A stretch of 64,000 nt of DNA from Flavimaribacter sp024343425 (GTDB lineage: Bacteria; Pseudomonadota; Alphaproteobacteria; Rhizobiales; Rhizobiaceae). The stretch spans positions 372,001 to 436,000 of the forward strand of contig OZ245773.1 of the NCBI GenBank assembly GCA_965227645.1, read 5' to 3'. Numbering within the stretch: the stretch's first letter is position 1; every line of letters begins with the position of its first letter. Below are positions 24,314 to 32,733 of the stretch, piece by piece. Made by a program: the position numbers and the translations under genes. The notes under the pieces were generated by a model. That model saw nothing but the letters and a program-made list of their open reading frames with translations. It made no database searches and had not been told where the DNA came from.

Positions 24314-25117
24314 TTACTTGGAAGCCTCGATTATCGCAGGCGAAAGATCGACGCCGAAAAACTGCTGATAAAGTTCATTGAGTTTTCCGTTTTCGAGATT
24401 TTTCTTGATTTGCTCATTTATGGCGGCTTCTAGATCGTCGTCTTCCTTGCGCAGGCCCGCTCCAATCGGAAATTCAACCAACGTGAATTTGAGCTCCGCA
24501 TTAAGGCTCGGGTTCTTATCGGCTACTGCCTTCAGCGTTGCAGGTTCGGTTACTGCTGCGTCAACCTGTCCGCTGGAGAATGCAGCCATTGTTGTCGACT
24601 CGTCATCGAAACGGACAATGTCCGCGTCCGGCGCCTGCTCGGTCAGGGCGGTATCCGAAGTCGATCCGCGTGTCACGCCGACGCGTACGCCAGCGAGATC
24701 TTTCACGGACGTCATTTCCGAAGACTTGGCAGCGGCAACACCCACGATCGCGCTACCATAGGGCTTAGAGAAATCGATCACTTCAAGGCGCTGTGGTGTT
24801 ATCGAGAAGGTAGAAATGACAGTATCGACTTTACCACTGGTCAGAAACGGAATGCGGTTCGGCAGCGTCAGTTCGACGATGTTCAGCTTCACGCCAAGAC
24901 CGTCCGCGATGAGCTTGGCTGCTTCCATGTCGAAGCCGGTAGATTCCAGCTTTTCGTCTTTGTAACCCCAAGGCGGCCGACCAAACTCGAGACCAACGTT
25001 GATCTCTCCCGCACTTTGGATTTTCTCAAGTGTTGTCTGCGCCTGCGCCGTTCCAATGGGCAGCGTCAATGCCAGACCGGCAAGAGCCATTACGGTCAAT
25101 TTTGCTATCGTTTTCAT
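24314..25117 (-). CDS. Polar-amino-acid ABC transporter substrate-binding protein
   Basis: 267 residues from ATG 25117, with GGAGGAAT just upstream. A Sec signal peptide (MKTIAKLTVMALAGLALTL..AQA, about 26 residues) precedes a family-3 (SBP_bac_3) domain with GEINVGLEFGRPPWGY, GFDMEAAKLIADGLG and SGKVDTVISTFSITPQRLEVIDFS (split by eye). Members bind amino acids or opine-like compounds in the periplasm. It has co-directional neighbours encoding ATPase and two permeases; the binding protein is last in the operon. The 3' end runs almost into a miniature element. Confidence 0.88.
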   Translation of the reverse strand: MKTIAKLTVMALAGLALTLPIGTAQAQTTLEKIQSAGEINVGLEFGRPPWGYKDEKLESTGFDMEAAKLIADGLGVKLNIVELTLPNRIPFLTSGKVDTVISTFSITPQRLEVIDFSKPYGSAIVGVAAAKSSEMTSVKDLAGVRVGVTRGSTSDTALTEQAPDADIVRFDDESTTMAAFSSGQVDAAVTEPATLKAVADKNPSLNAELKFTLVEFPIGAGLRKEDDDLEAAINEQIKKNLENGKLNELYQQFFGVDLSPAIIEASK

Positions 25118-25206
25118 TGTGGATTCCTCCAGTTGAAGATCTGTTTCGTTTCCATGCCGTGAGAGGCGCCGGCACCTCCCGCGGGTTGCATTTATCTTAA
25201 CGCCAT

Positions 25207-25932
25207 TCACACCTCCTTGATAAAGTCGGCCAACTCCGGCGTCTGTGGGGTAGTCAGTATTTCAGGGCCGCCGGTTTCGTGAACGCGGCCGGCGTGCATG
25301 AAAATAATCCTGTCAGCGACCCGTGCGGCGAATTTCATTTCGTGAGTCACAAGGATCATCGTCATGCCGTCGCGAGCCAGTTGTTCGATTACCCTGAGTA
25401 CTTCGCCTGTAAGCTTCGGATCGAGAGCAGACGTAACTTCGTCGAAGAGCATGAGCTTAGGATCCATAGCCATGCTTCTGGCAATGGCCACGCGTTGCTG
25501 CTGTCCGCCGGACAATTGTTCGGGATAAGCGTCGAGCTTTTCCGAAAGCCCGACCGTAGACAGCACTTTCACCGCCAATGCGGATGCTTCGCTGTGAGTC
25601 CACTTTTTTACGAGGCGCAGTGCGAGCGTTACGTTCTGCTCGACCGTCAAGTGCGGAAACAAATTGTAGCTTTGAAAGACAATACCGACGTCACGCCGCA
25701 GCGCAGCCAGATCAACGTCAGGCGAATGAAGCTTGTGGCCACAGACGATCATTTCTCCAGACTGAAACGTTTCAAGGCGATCCATACACCGCAGTGCCGT
25801 CGACTTTCCTGAGCCGGATTGGCCGATAATGGCGATGACCTCGCTGGGATGCACGGTCAGGTCGATTCCCTTTAGAACCTCCAAATGCCCAAAACTCTTG
25901 TAAACGTCCTTGATCTCAACGATTGGCGACAT
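25207..25932 (-). CDS. Polar-amino-acid ABC transporter ATPase
   Basis: 241 residues. Walker A GQSGSGKST (about 37-45), Q-loop VFQSYNLFPHLTV, signature LSGGQQQRVAIARSM, Walker B KLMLFDEVTSALDP and the switch histidine in LVTHEMKFA. This is the GlnQ/HisP type. It overlaps the downstream end of the permease gene by 17 bp. Confidence 0.92.
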   Translation of the reverse strand: MSPIVEIKDVYKSFGHLEVLKGIDLTVHPSEVIAIIGQSGSGKSTALRCMDRLETFQSGEMIVCGHKLHSPDVDLAALRRDVGIVFQSYNLFPHLTVEQNVTLALRLVKKWTHSEASALAVKVLSTVGLSEKLDAYPEQLSGGQQQRVAIARSMAMDPKLMLFDEVTSALDPKLTGEVLRVIEQLARDGMTMILVTHEMKFAARVADRIIFMHAGRVHETGGPEILTTPQTPELADFIKEV

Positions 25933-26563
25933 TCAACTTCCTCTCCATTACCCGGCTGAAATGCGAGAGCGGGAAACACACTAAAAAATAGAAAACTCCG
26001 GCAATGCCGAAATACAAAAATGGCTCAAAGGTGGTGTTGTTGATAAGCTTGGCGTTGTAGGTCAGCTCCGCGTAGCCGACGACCAGCGACGCGATGGACG
26101 TGTTCTTAACGATCTGCACCATGAACCCGACGGTCGGTGGTATCGCTATCCGAAATGCCTGAGGAGCGATAACACGCGTCATGCGCTGGAAACGGCTGAG
26201 GCCCAGGCACTCAGCAGCTTCCCATTGCGGGCGCGCTACGGATTCAATACAGCCGCGCCAAATTTCTCCCAGATAGGCGCTGGAATAGATGGACATGGAA
26301 ATCGTGGCAGCACCAAGCGCCGAAACGTCACCCATTCCAAGTAAATTCGGACCAAAAAATGCAAGCCCCATGAGAACGAGCAGCGGGATTCCCTGAATAA
26401 GCTGGATATAAAGCGATGACGTGATTGAGATGATCCAGTTTGGCGAAATCCTGCAGAGTGCAATGATTGCGCCAGCTAATCCTCCGAACAGAAACGTCAA
26501 AAGACTCAAGATGACCGTATTCAATGCGCCATCGAGCAAGGATTGCAGATAGAAGAAGTTCAT
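25916..26563 (-). CDS. Polar-amino-acid ABC transporter permease
   Basis: 215 residues from ATG 26563 (MNFFYLQSLLDGALNTVIL). About five hydrophobic helices, with the EAA loop QWEAAECLGLSRFQRMTRVIAPQAFRIAIPP (split by eye, about 125-155). It is a HisM/GlnP-type partner of the 26574-27257 permease, 10 bp downstream of it. Confidence 0.88.
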   Translation of the reverse strand: MNFFYLQSLLDGALNTVILSLLTFLFGGLAGAIIALCRISPNWIISITSSLYIQLIQGIPLLVLMGLAFFGPNLLGMGDVSALGAATISMSIYSSAYLGEIWRGCIESVARPQWEAAECLGLSRFQRMTRVIAPQAFRIAIPPTVGFMVQIVKNTSIASLVVGYAELTYNAKLINNTTFEPFLYFGIAGVFYFLVCFPLSHFSRVMERKLNVANR

Positions 26564-26573
26564 TGCGGGGCCT

Positions 26574-27257
26574 TCAAAGCGGCGTTCCGAGTTTGCGCCG
26601 CCGGGTGAACAGCAATTGCCCGAACAACCAGAAGGAAAATCTGACCACCACCGAAAGGATGAGATAGATGACACCCACGACAACAAAAACTTCGAAGTTG
26701 CGGAACGTGTCGGACTGGATGCGATTTGCGGTTCCAAACAGCTCATCGACACCAACGGCAGAGATAATGGAGGAGAACAGCATCAACAGTACATATTGAC
26801 TTGTCAGCGCTGGGTAGATGCGCTCCAGAGCTGGCCGGATGATGATGTGCAGGTAGATCTGCAAGCGCGACAATCCGAGACATTCCGCTGCCTCTATCTG
26901 GCTGCGGTGAATGGACTCAATACCTGCTCTAACGATCTCGGTGGTGTAGGCGCCGACATTGATGGTCAGGGCAAGAACCGCCCCCCACAAGATGGGCAGA
27001 CGCATGCCTGCCGACGCGAGACCGAAGATGAGGAAGTAAGCCTGTATCAGCAACGGGGTATTGCGGATGATTTCAACGTACGCCGTCACGATCATCTGCG
27101 CCCAACGTGGCGCGCCGGTGCGTACGACTGCGCAAAAAGACCCAAGCAACACGCCCAAACAAGTGGTGAACGCCGTCAACTTGAGCGTGGTAACCACCCC
27201 CTCAAGCAGAAGCGGCCAGCGTGACAAGACCGGCCAGAAATCGAAAACGTAATTCAA
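26574..27257 (-). CDS. Polar-amino-acid ABC transporter permease
   Basis: 227 residues with five or so membrane helices and an EAA loop (IEAAECLGLSRLQIYLHIII). The conserved EIIRNTPLLIQAYFL follows the second helix. It is the first gene of the amino-acid-type operon. Two FCD-GntR-like operators lie 26-70 bp upstream, between it and the divergent RraA-like gene. Confidence 0.88.
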   Translation of the reverse strand: MNYVFDFWPVLSRWPLLLEGVVTTLKLTAFTTCLGVLLGSFCAVVRTGAPRWAQMIVTAYVEIIRNTPLLIQAYFLIFGLASAGMRLPILWGAVLALTINVGAYTTEIVRAGIESIHRSQIEAAECLGLSRLQIYLHIIIRPALERIYPALTSQYVLLMLFSSIISAVGVDELFGTANRIQSDTFRNFEVFVVVGVIYLILSVVVRFSFWLFGQLLFTRRRKLGTPL

Positions 27258-27283
27258 GCCGCTGCCTTCCCTTCCGATTTTTC

Positions 27284-27326
27284 ATTTGTACGACAAATTC
27301 TAAAAATATAGTTATTTGTTATACAA
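27284..27326. promoter_or_regulatory. Two TTGT-N3-ACAA operators in divergent promoter region
   Basis: Site 1 is ATTTGT-ACG-ACAAAT (27284-27298, perfect 6-bp arms). Site 2 is TTGT-TAT-ACAA (27316-27326). Centres are 30 bp apart, about three helical turns. Both fit the TNGTNNNACNA form known for FadR-subfamily GntR proteins. They sit between the amino-acid transporter operon and the RraA-like gene. Confidence 0.6.
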
Positions 27327-27463
27327 CTTTGTGTAATATCGACGATGCAGGTTTGTTGTCAACAGCTTTGTAGTGCTCGCTAGGGATCGCTGAAGCGATC
27401 GCCGACGTGATGAAAATGGCGGCACTTTGCCTGTGCAGAGACCGCATGGGAGAGGTCAAGAGA

Positions 27464-28192
27464 ATGAAGCTAGCACTGAACGAAGATGTTTTGGGAAAAC
27501 TGAAGTTTGCCAGTACGGCAACGCTGACCACCCAACTCTTCAAGCGCAATTTCCGCCAACAATTCCTCGTTGGCGTCAAACCGCTGAATCCCGCCGACTG
27601 CTCCTTCGTTGGAGAGGCATTCACATTGCGGTTCATTCCATCGAGGGAGGACAAGGACTGGGATCTCGGTGACCTCTATCTTCGCGGCGAAAATAACATC
27701 CAGTGGGAGGCTTCTGAAAGAATCGAAGCTGGACAGGTGTTGATGATCGACAGTCGCAAGGACGCGCGCGCTGCCTCGGCCGGAAACATGTTGCTGACAC
27801 GCATGATGCATAAAGGAGTTGCCGGAGCTGTGACGGATGGCGCGTTCAGGGATGGCACAGAAATATCCAAAATGCACTTCCCCGCTTTCTGCACCGCCAA
27901 TACCGCGTCGACACGTCCATCCCACCATCGCGCAGTCGATATGCAGTTGCCGATTGGATGTGCTGATGTTGCAGTTTATCCTGGCGATATTGTCAAGGGT
28001 GACAGCGATGGTGTTGTGGTCATTCCCCGCTCTGTCGTAACCGAGATTGCAGATGACTCATTCGAGCAGGAACTACGCGAAGAGTTTCTCTTCACCAAGC
28101 TGAACACTGGAAGCCCTCTTTGGGGTACGTATCCGCCTGATGAAAAGACATTGGTGGAGTATACCGAGTGGCGCAAAAAGCACGGCAGATAG
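27464..28192 (+). CDS. RraA-like / HMG aldolase-family protein
   Basis: 242 residues from ATG 27464 (MKLALNEDVLGKL, GGAGAGG upstream). The family core is present: AGNMLLTRMMHKGVAGAVTDGAFRDGTEI (split by eye) with the conserved G-x3-D-G-x2-R-D region, and later CADVAVYPGDIVKGDSDGVVVIP. Relatives include 4-hydroxy-4-methyl-2-oxoglutarate aldolases and oxaloacetate decarboxylases; a few only bind RNase E. The catabolic setting favours an aldolase or decarboxylase acting on a 2-keto acid. It is probably co-transcribed with the NTF2-like gene 9 bp downstream. Confidence 0.8.
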   Translation: MKLALNEDVLGKLKFASTATLTTQLFKRNFRQQFLVGVKPLNPADCSFVGEAFTLRFIPSREDKDWDLGDLYLRGENNIQWEASERIEAGQVLMIDSRKDARAASAGNMLLTRMMHKGVAGAVTDGAFRDGTEISKMHFPAFCTANTASTRPSHHRAVDMQLPIGCADVAVYPGDIVKGDSDGVVVIPRSVVTEIADDSFEQELREEFLFTKLNTGSPLWGTYPPDEKTLVEYTEWRKKHGR

Positions 28193-28201
28193 GATATCAA
28201 G

Positions 28202-28654
28202 ATGAAGCAGACACCCGCACAAAGAGCGGAAGCGTTGATCCGCCACTATTTTGCAATGTGCAATAAGGCAAACAGGCAGGGCTTGATCGATTGCTTCACC
28301 GATAACGGCATTCACTACTTTCCGCCGGGCCTGCCGAATACGCCGTGGAAGAGTGCGGCTGAAATTGCAGACGGTTGGATTTGGTGCGTCGAGAACTTTG
28401 GATCGAAATGGACAATTGAGAAAGTTCTGTGCTCGTCGGATGGCCGCGAAGGCGTGATCGAATGGACACATTGGAAAACTGCAATCAATGAAGCGTTGCG
28501 TGGTGACGAGTGGTATATTTTTAATGATGACACCACGCGCATCGTGGAAATCCGCGCCTATTATGCCTCGGGCGTCAATAAATCAATGCTGGTAAACCAG
28601 CTGCAAGGATTCGACTATGAGTTGCGTGGATACAGTACGAAGCCTCCAGAATAA
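28202..28654 (+). CDS. NTF2-like (SnoaL-type) protein
   Basis: 150 residues with a SnoaL/NTF2 fold pattern: an N-terminal helix pair RAEALIRHYFAMCNKANRQGLIDCFTDNGIHYFPPG (split by eye) followed by beta-rich KWTIEKVLCSSDGREGVIEWTHW and IVEIRAYYA. Such proteins serve as small isomerases, hydratases, cyclases or ligand carriers. The function is not assignable. It follows the RraA-like gene closely, so it belongs to the same catabolic step set. The following region is broken by mobile-element remnants. Confidence 0.72.
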   Translation: MKQTPAQRAEALIRHYFAMCNKANRQGLIDCFTDNGIHYFPPGLPNTPWKSAAEIADGWIWCVENFGSKWTIEKVLCSSDGREGVIEWTHWKTAINEALRGDEWYIFNDDTTRIVEIRAYYASGVNKSMLVNQLQGFDYELRGYSTKPPE

Positions 28655-28735
28655 TTGTTGCAACGATCTTAAAAAACACACTTGCAGAGGCAGATTGCCG
28701 ACGAACTCGAAACGTTGTGGCGGAGGCCAGGAAAC

Positions 28736-28883
28736 GGCCTAGCACTACTTTGGCAGATTAACGGTTCAAGCCATTGCATGAACTCATCATTCCAGTCCGC
28801 CATCGTGCACTCCTGTCGTTTTCGGAGCGCGCAGCTTCACGCCAAAATGGATAATGAACCGTTAATCTGCCAAAGTAGTGCTA
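28736..28883. mobile_element. Short palindromic non-autonomous element with 28-bp perfect inverted repeats
   Basis: Arms 28741-28768 (AGCACTACTTTGGCAGATTA and onward) and 28855-28882 are perfect reverse complements over 28 bp, enclosing 86 bp. The left flank GGCCT is also shared with 20758. The right 40 bp matches the inverted left end of the 20758-21021 element, so both belong to one family. Confidence 0.72.
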
Positions 28884-28956
28884 ATGTTCCGAAGGTGAAG
28901 TTTGTTACATTATGTAGCGCGCCTGGTTCAAACTTCAGATTCGATAAGGTCACCAG
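28881..28956 (+). mobile_element. Degenerate copy of miniature element A
   Basis: The stretch reads CTAATGTTCCGAAGGTGAAG...CTTCAGATTCGATAAGGTCACCAG. It parallels element A (17883-17958) with many substitutions, and is followed by a spacer-like CAAGAATATAATTC. It abuts the 28736-28883 element. No gene is supported between 28655 and 29048. Confidence 0.65.
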
Positions 28957-29048
28957 CAAGAATATAATTCCAGGCCGTGTGGAAGAATTGAATTTGAGTG
29001 TGTTCGAGACTGCGAGTATTTGAGCTGGAGGCAGTTTTTCCGTTTGTT

Positions 29049-29651
29049 TCAAACAGCTGGTTCAGTGCCTGGGTTATCGATCGGCATACCGACGTACAGG
29101 GCGCCTGCGCTACTGTTGTTATCGTGCCATCGCGCCAGCAGGAAGTTGCGCAATCCAATCATTGCGGTCAATGGCAACAGGACACCGAGAAAAGCGCCCG
29201 TTTCCGAGCCAAATGCCCATATCAAGCCAATGAACCCCGCAACCAGCATATAACACGAATATTTCGTTTGAATTTTATGAGGCAAGTCGAGGCGTCCGAT
29301 AAAGCCGCCTGCCAGAAACACAGTCTGCAGGACACCTACAAAAAAAACAGTTAACAGGACACCCTTGTGGGCATGGTTTGCAAGAAATGATGCGAGTTGC
29401 TCTGCGCCAAAATAGTCAATACCTATGATCACAGGCGTTGCTAAAAGTATGTGCAAGTTAACGCCTAATAAAACTGGATGGGGCTTGTGGTTTAGTAGGT
29501 AGAGGGCGACAAAAACCATAAGGGCTGCAAGACAGCCAACCCAACCTGCAATTTCCAACCCGGACTGATTCCGCAGAAAAATCAAAAATACAATTGACGG
29601 TGCGCTTTCAAGCAAATCTATCATAAGTGTTTTTTGCCGGGTTTTCGTCAT
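29049..29651 (-). CDS. Integral membrane protein, unknown function
   Basis: 200 residues with about six hydrophobic segments (around 16-30, 36-54, 60-80, 95-115, 130-150, 152-172). It is AT-rich compared with flanking core genes. Sequence such as PSIVFLIFLRNQSGLEIAGWVGCLAALMVF (split by eye) resembles small DUF-type bacterial membrane proteins related to intracellular septation/SepA-like proteins, but I cannot assign it. Basic N-terminus MTKTRQK. No neighbour is co-oriented nearby, and it is surrounded by mobile-element remnants. Confidence 0.65.
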   Translation of the reverse strand: MTKTRQKTLMIDLLESAPSIVFLIFLRNQSGLEIAGWVGCLAALMVFVALYLLNHKPHPVLLGVNLHILLATPVIIGIDYFGAEQLASFLANHAHKGVLLTVFFVGVLQTVFLAGGFIGRLDLPHKIQTKYSCYMLVAGFIGLIWAFGSETGAFLGVLLPLTAMIGLRNFLLARWHDNNSSAGALYVGMPIDNPGTEPAV

Positions 29652-29960
29652 CTCTCAACTCCTTCAACCTCGTAAGGTAATCATCCCTTCAGGGGATTTG
29701 GAACTGGACTTCATGCTGCCTGTTTCTGTTTCATAGCCGGCGCAATGCCGCCGAAACATGGGTGCGCATGATGGAGCTATCGAACATGGCAATCAGATAC
29801 GCGTCTTCATCAAGCCCGGAAAACCTCAGGCGCCAGTTCGAAACGCCGTTCGGTCATCCTGGCGCACATTACCGATCTCCAAATCACGTCGGCAACCTGT
29901 GCATCACTTTGCAATCAAATCCGGAATCCCAAAACCTTTGTCTGAGTCAATACGTCCACA
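29652..29960. other. Non-coding stretch before miniature element
   Basis: Short open frames exist, but none has recognisable protein features or a good ribosome site. The region includes the promoter of the membrane-protein gene on the minus strand. Nothing else is supported. Confidence 0.5.
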
Positions 29961-30127
29961 CTAGTGTGGTGGATTTGAAGTTCCTTACATTGTAGCAGCA
30001 GTCTCTTACAGGAACTTCAAATCCGTAGACCACACTAGAAACATTATCTTGCTAGTGCCCTTATCGAATCTGAAGTTCGAATAGAGCGTGCTGCAGGATG
30101 TAACGAACTTCAGATTCGGGGCACTAG
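29961..30127 (-). mobile_element. Composite miniature element, copy 3, right border of island
   Basis: B (29961-30038), spacer, A (30052-30127). It is the reverse complement of 17883-18049 with one visible substitution (CCGTAGACC for CCGTAAACC). With copy 1 it gives the 12.2-kb island 167-bp inverted ends that terminate in TA. Its end supplies the TAG stop of the gene at 30124-31290. Confidence 0.88.
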
Positions 30128-31290
30128 GGAGAGGGTACGAGACGCGGCGTGATCTCGCCAAGGAAATTGAGATTGCCTTTGTCGACGCCCATGATTGTTA
30201 CGCTTTTGACCGGAATGCGGCTGCCTTGCAGGTAGGATATCTCGCCGGTGACGCCCTTATAGTTTTCGATGCCACCGAGACCTTTCAGAAGACCTTTGCG
30301 CGTCGCGTCGCCGGCGCCTTCGATGGCCGCCTTGACGAGACCGATGGCGTCATAGGCGAGGGCTGAGAAGGCGGTCGGCTTTTCTCCGGGATAGGCCGCC
30401 TCATAGGCGCTGACGAAGGCGCGCACCTGTTCGTTCCTGTTGCTTTCGCCGAGATAGGCGTGGGTGGTGTAGACGATTTCTCCGATATCGGGATTCGCCG
30501 CCCAGACGTCCGGAGCGTCGTAGCCGTCGCCGCCGACGATCAGTCCTTCATACCCGTGCTCGCGCAGCTTCTTGATGATGACCAGGGCGTTTTCGGCCGA
30601 TTCCGTGCTGAGAAACACCACGTCGGACGCATGCGGCAACCGGATCTTGCCGGTCTTGTCGGACGGATCGACCGCATGGACAGCCCTGACCACGCCGCCG
30701 TACATTTCGAAGCTCGCGCGGAAATAACCCTGAAGCAGACGCGGATACAGTTTGTCGGTCTCGACATAGACGGTGGCCGAGCGCGCATTCCTTTCCTCGT
30801 AGGCCCATTGCGCGGCCGCGGCCGCCTGAACATTGTCGCCAAAGCAGGCAAGATAAAGGTAATTCGGGACTTCCGAAGGCAATTGCGGCGAGGTCGCGCC
30901 GCTGGTGATGAACGTCATCCTGGCGTACGCGATATCCGGCGCCGCCGCCAGAACGCTGCCGGAATCCACAAAGCCCACGACGCCGACAAGATCGGGATTG
31001 TCCGAAACAAGCTTGTGGCTTGCCTCGTGGATATCGCTCAACACGCTGTTTGTCGGCGCGTCTTTTTGCAGGAGTTTCCGGCCCAGGACGCCTCCATTGT
31101 CGTTAATCTCGGCGATTGCGAGTTTCGCGCCTTTATCGGAAGGCGCGCCCAACGGAGCGATCATGCCCGTGGTGTTGAACATCGTGCCAATCTCGATGGC
31201 TTTTTCCGAATCCTGCGCCGCAGCGGTGACTGCCGATCCGCACGCAATGACAAGCGCCATCAGAATGCCGGTCAATCGAAATGCACTCAT
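30124..31290 (-). CDS. Branched-chain-amino-acid-type ABC substrate-binding protein, orphan
   Basis: 388 residues from ATG 31290 (GGAGGACA upstream). A signal peptide (MSAFRLTGILMALVIACGSAVTAAA) precedes a LivJ/Peripla_BP_6 domain with IEIGTMFNTTGMIAPLGAP and VGVVGFVDSGSVLAAAPDIAY. Members bind amino acids, amides, urea or aromatic acids. No matching permease or ATPase is adjacent. The stop codon TAG (30124-30126) lies inside the terminal CTAG of the miniature element, so the natural 3' end and any following transporter genes may have been displaced. The upstream gene is guanine deaminase, hinting at a purine-related ligand. Confidence 0.82.
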   Translation of the reverse strand: MSAFRLTGILMALVIACGSAVTAAAQDSEKAIEIGTMFNTTGMIAPLGAPSDKGAKLAIAEINDNGGVLGRKLLQKDAPTNSVLSDIHEASHKLVSDNPDLVGVVGFVDSGSVLAAAPDIAYARMTFITSGATSPQLPSEVPNYLYLACFGDNVQAAAAAQWAYEERNARSATVYVETDKLYPRLLQGYFRASFEMYGGVVRAVHAVDPSDKTGKIRLPHASDVVFLSTESAENALVIIKKLREHGYEGLIVGGDGYDAPDVWAANPDIGEIVYTTHAYLGESNRNEQVRAFVSAYEAAYPGEKPTAFSALAYDAIGLVKAAIEGAGDATRKGLLKGLGGIENYKGVTGEISYLQGSRIPVKSVTIMGVDKGNLNFLGEITPRLVPSP

Positions 31291-31367
31291 GTCGTGTTGT
31301 CCTCCGCGTTGGGCCAATCTACACTAGGTTGAGTCTCCCGTAGCGAATACGGCGTTTGCGGGCAAGG

Positions 31368-32729
31368 TCAGGCGACCGTATTTCCGTCAATCCAGACATC
31401 GGCGATGTTGGCGCGCGACGCCGTGTTGATGATCTTCTGGAGTATGTGGTCTCCGGAATCGAGTTCGTCCCAGAGACGGATGGTTCCGTTAGCGGCATTC
31501 GTGTCGATGGCGATGGCGTCGAAGCGATAGCCGGGCGCAAACAGCCCGACCGGCAGATCGAGGGCGACGCCGCCGCCGGTGGTGGCGAGGTAGAAGGCGT
31601 CGCGAAAATCGATCCTTGCATTGCCGCCGGCGCCGCGCTGTTCGGGCGGCAGCGCCGGATCGACGCCGCTTTCGAGCATGCGCGAGGCCATGATCGCGGC
31701 GCGGCAGTTTTCAAAGAGCGAGGCGCTTGGGCCACCGGAAATATCGGTTCCCAATCCGACATGCAGGCCTTTTTCGAGCGCCGCGCGAAGCGGAAAGACG
31801 GCGTTTGCGAAATAGGCGTTGGAGAGCGGGCAATGGGCGACAGCGGCCTGCCGGACCTTCACTGTCTCCATGTCGCTGGCCGTAAGGAAGTTGGAGTGCG
31901 CGAGCACGCTGCGGCGGCCGAGCAGGCCGAAGCGGTCAAGGCTCGCCGTATCCGTCACGCCGTGCCGGGCAAGAACGTATCCGTGTTCCCAGTCGCTCTC
32001 CGAGCAATGCGTCTGGACGTGGCAGCCGCAGTCCTTTGCGATCGCGCCCAACCCTTCCAGCGCCTCGTCGGTGCAGGAGGGGATGAAGCGCGGGGTGACG
32101 ACCGGCTGCACCCGTCCGTCAAGATTGTCCGGATGCGCGCGGACATAGTCGATGAAGGCGCGTGTCTGGGAAAGAGCGGCGTCCGTCGATGCGTCGCGGT
32201 AATAGTCCGGACACTGGTCGGGATTGTCCATGACAACCTTGCCGATGAGGGCGCGCTGGCCCTTTTCCATGCAGATGTCGGCAAGCAGACGCGTCGCCTC
32301 TTCGTGGATGGTGGCGAAATAGAGCGCGGTCGTCGTTCCGTTGGCGATAAGGTCGTCGACAAGGATGGAATAGGTCCGCTTCGCGAAGGCCGCGTCTTGG
32401 TATCGCGCCTCCAGCGGGAAGGTGTAGCGCTCCAGCCAGACTTCAAGCGGCACGTCCAGCGCATTGCCGAGTTGCGGATATTGCGGCGCATGGATGTGCA
32501 GATCGACCATGCCGGGCAAGAGCCAGGAGCCGGATGGCAGGGTCGATAGCCGTTGTTCGGAACAGGCTTTTTCAAGAGCCGCGTCGTAGCCGGCGTCGCT
32601 CTTTCTCGTGACCGAAAGGATGGTTCCGGTTGCGTCGATGGCGATCAAGGCGTCTTCGAGCACCTCCACGACGCCCGGTTCCGGCGCGTGGAATCCCGAG
32701 GCCAGCAGCGTCCTGTCGCGGAGCTTCAC
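31368..32729 (-). CDS. guaD: Guanine deaminase
   Basis: 453 residues, amidohydrolase superfamily. Metal motif H78-x-H80 in VDLHIHAPQYPQLG, the guanine-deaminase hallmark THCSESDWEHGYVL, LAHSNFL, AHCPLSNAYFANAVFPLR and the metal aspartate in GLGTDISGG. Converts guanine to xanthine plus ammonia. It is 4 bp downstream of the Rieske-less oxygenase gene and belongs to the seven-gene minus-strand purine operon led by the BMP transporter. Xanthine produced here would be the substrate for the xanthine-dehydrogenase-like enzyme at 49834-53465. Confidence 0.9.
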   Translation of the reverse strand: MKLRDRTLLASGFHAPEPGVVEVLEDALIAIDATGTILSVTRKSDAGYDAALEKACSEQRLSTLPSGSWLLPGMVDLHIHAPQYPQLGNALDVPLEVWLERYTFPLEARYQDAAFAKRTYSILVDDLIANGTTTALYFATIHEEATRLLADICMEKGQRALIGKVVMDNPDQCPDYYRDASTDAALSQTRAFIDYVRAHPDNLDGRVQPVVTPRFIPSCTDEALEGLGAIAKDCGCHVQTHCSESDWEHGYVLARHGVTDTASLDRFGLLGRRSVLAHSNFLTASDMETVKVRQAAVAHCPLSNAYFANAVFPLRAALEKGLHVGLGTDISGGPSASLFENCRAAIMASRMLESGVDPALPPEQRGAGGNARIDFRDAFYLATTGGGVALDLPVGLFAPGYRFDAIAIDTNAANGTIRLWDELDSGDHILQKIINTASRANIADVWIDGNTVA

Positions 32730-32733
32730 TGTC

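Noticed and set aside
29758..29995. Two overlapping ~70-residue open frames before the right border element
   Set aside because: No ribosome site, no recognisable features, and one runs into the miniature element.
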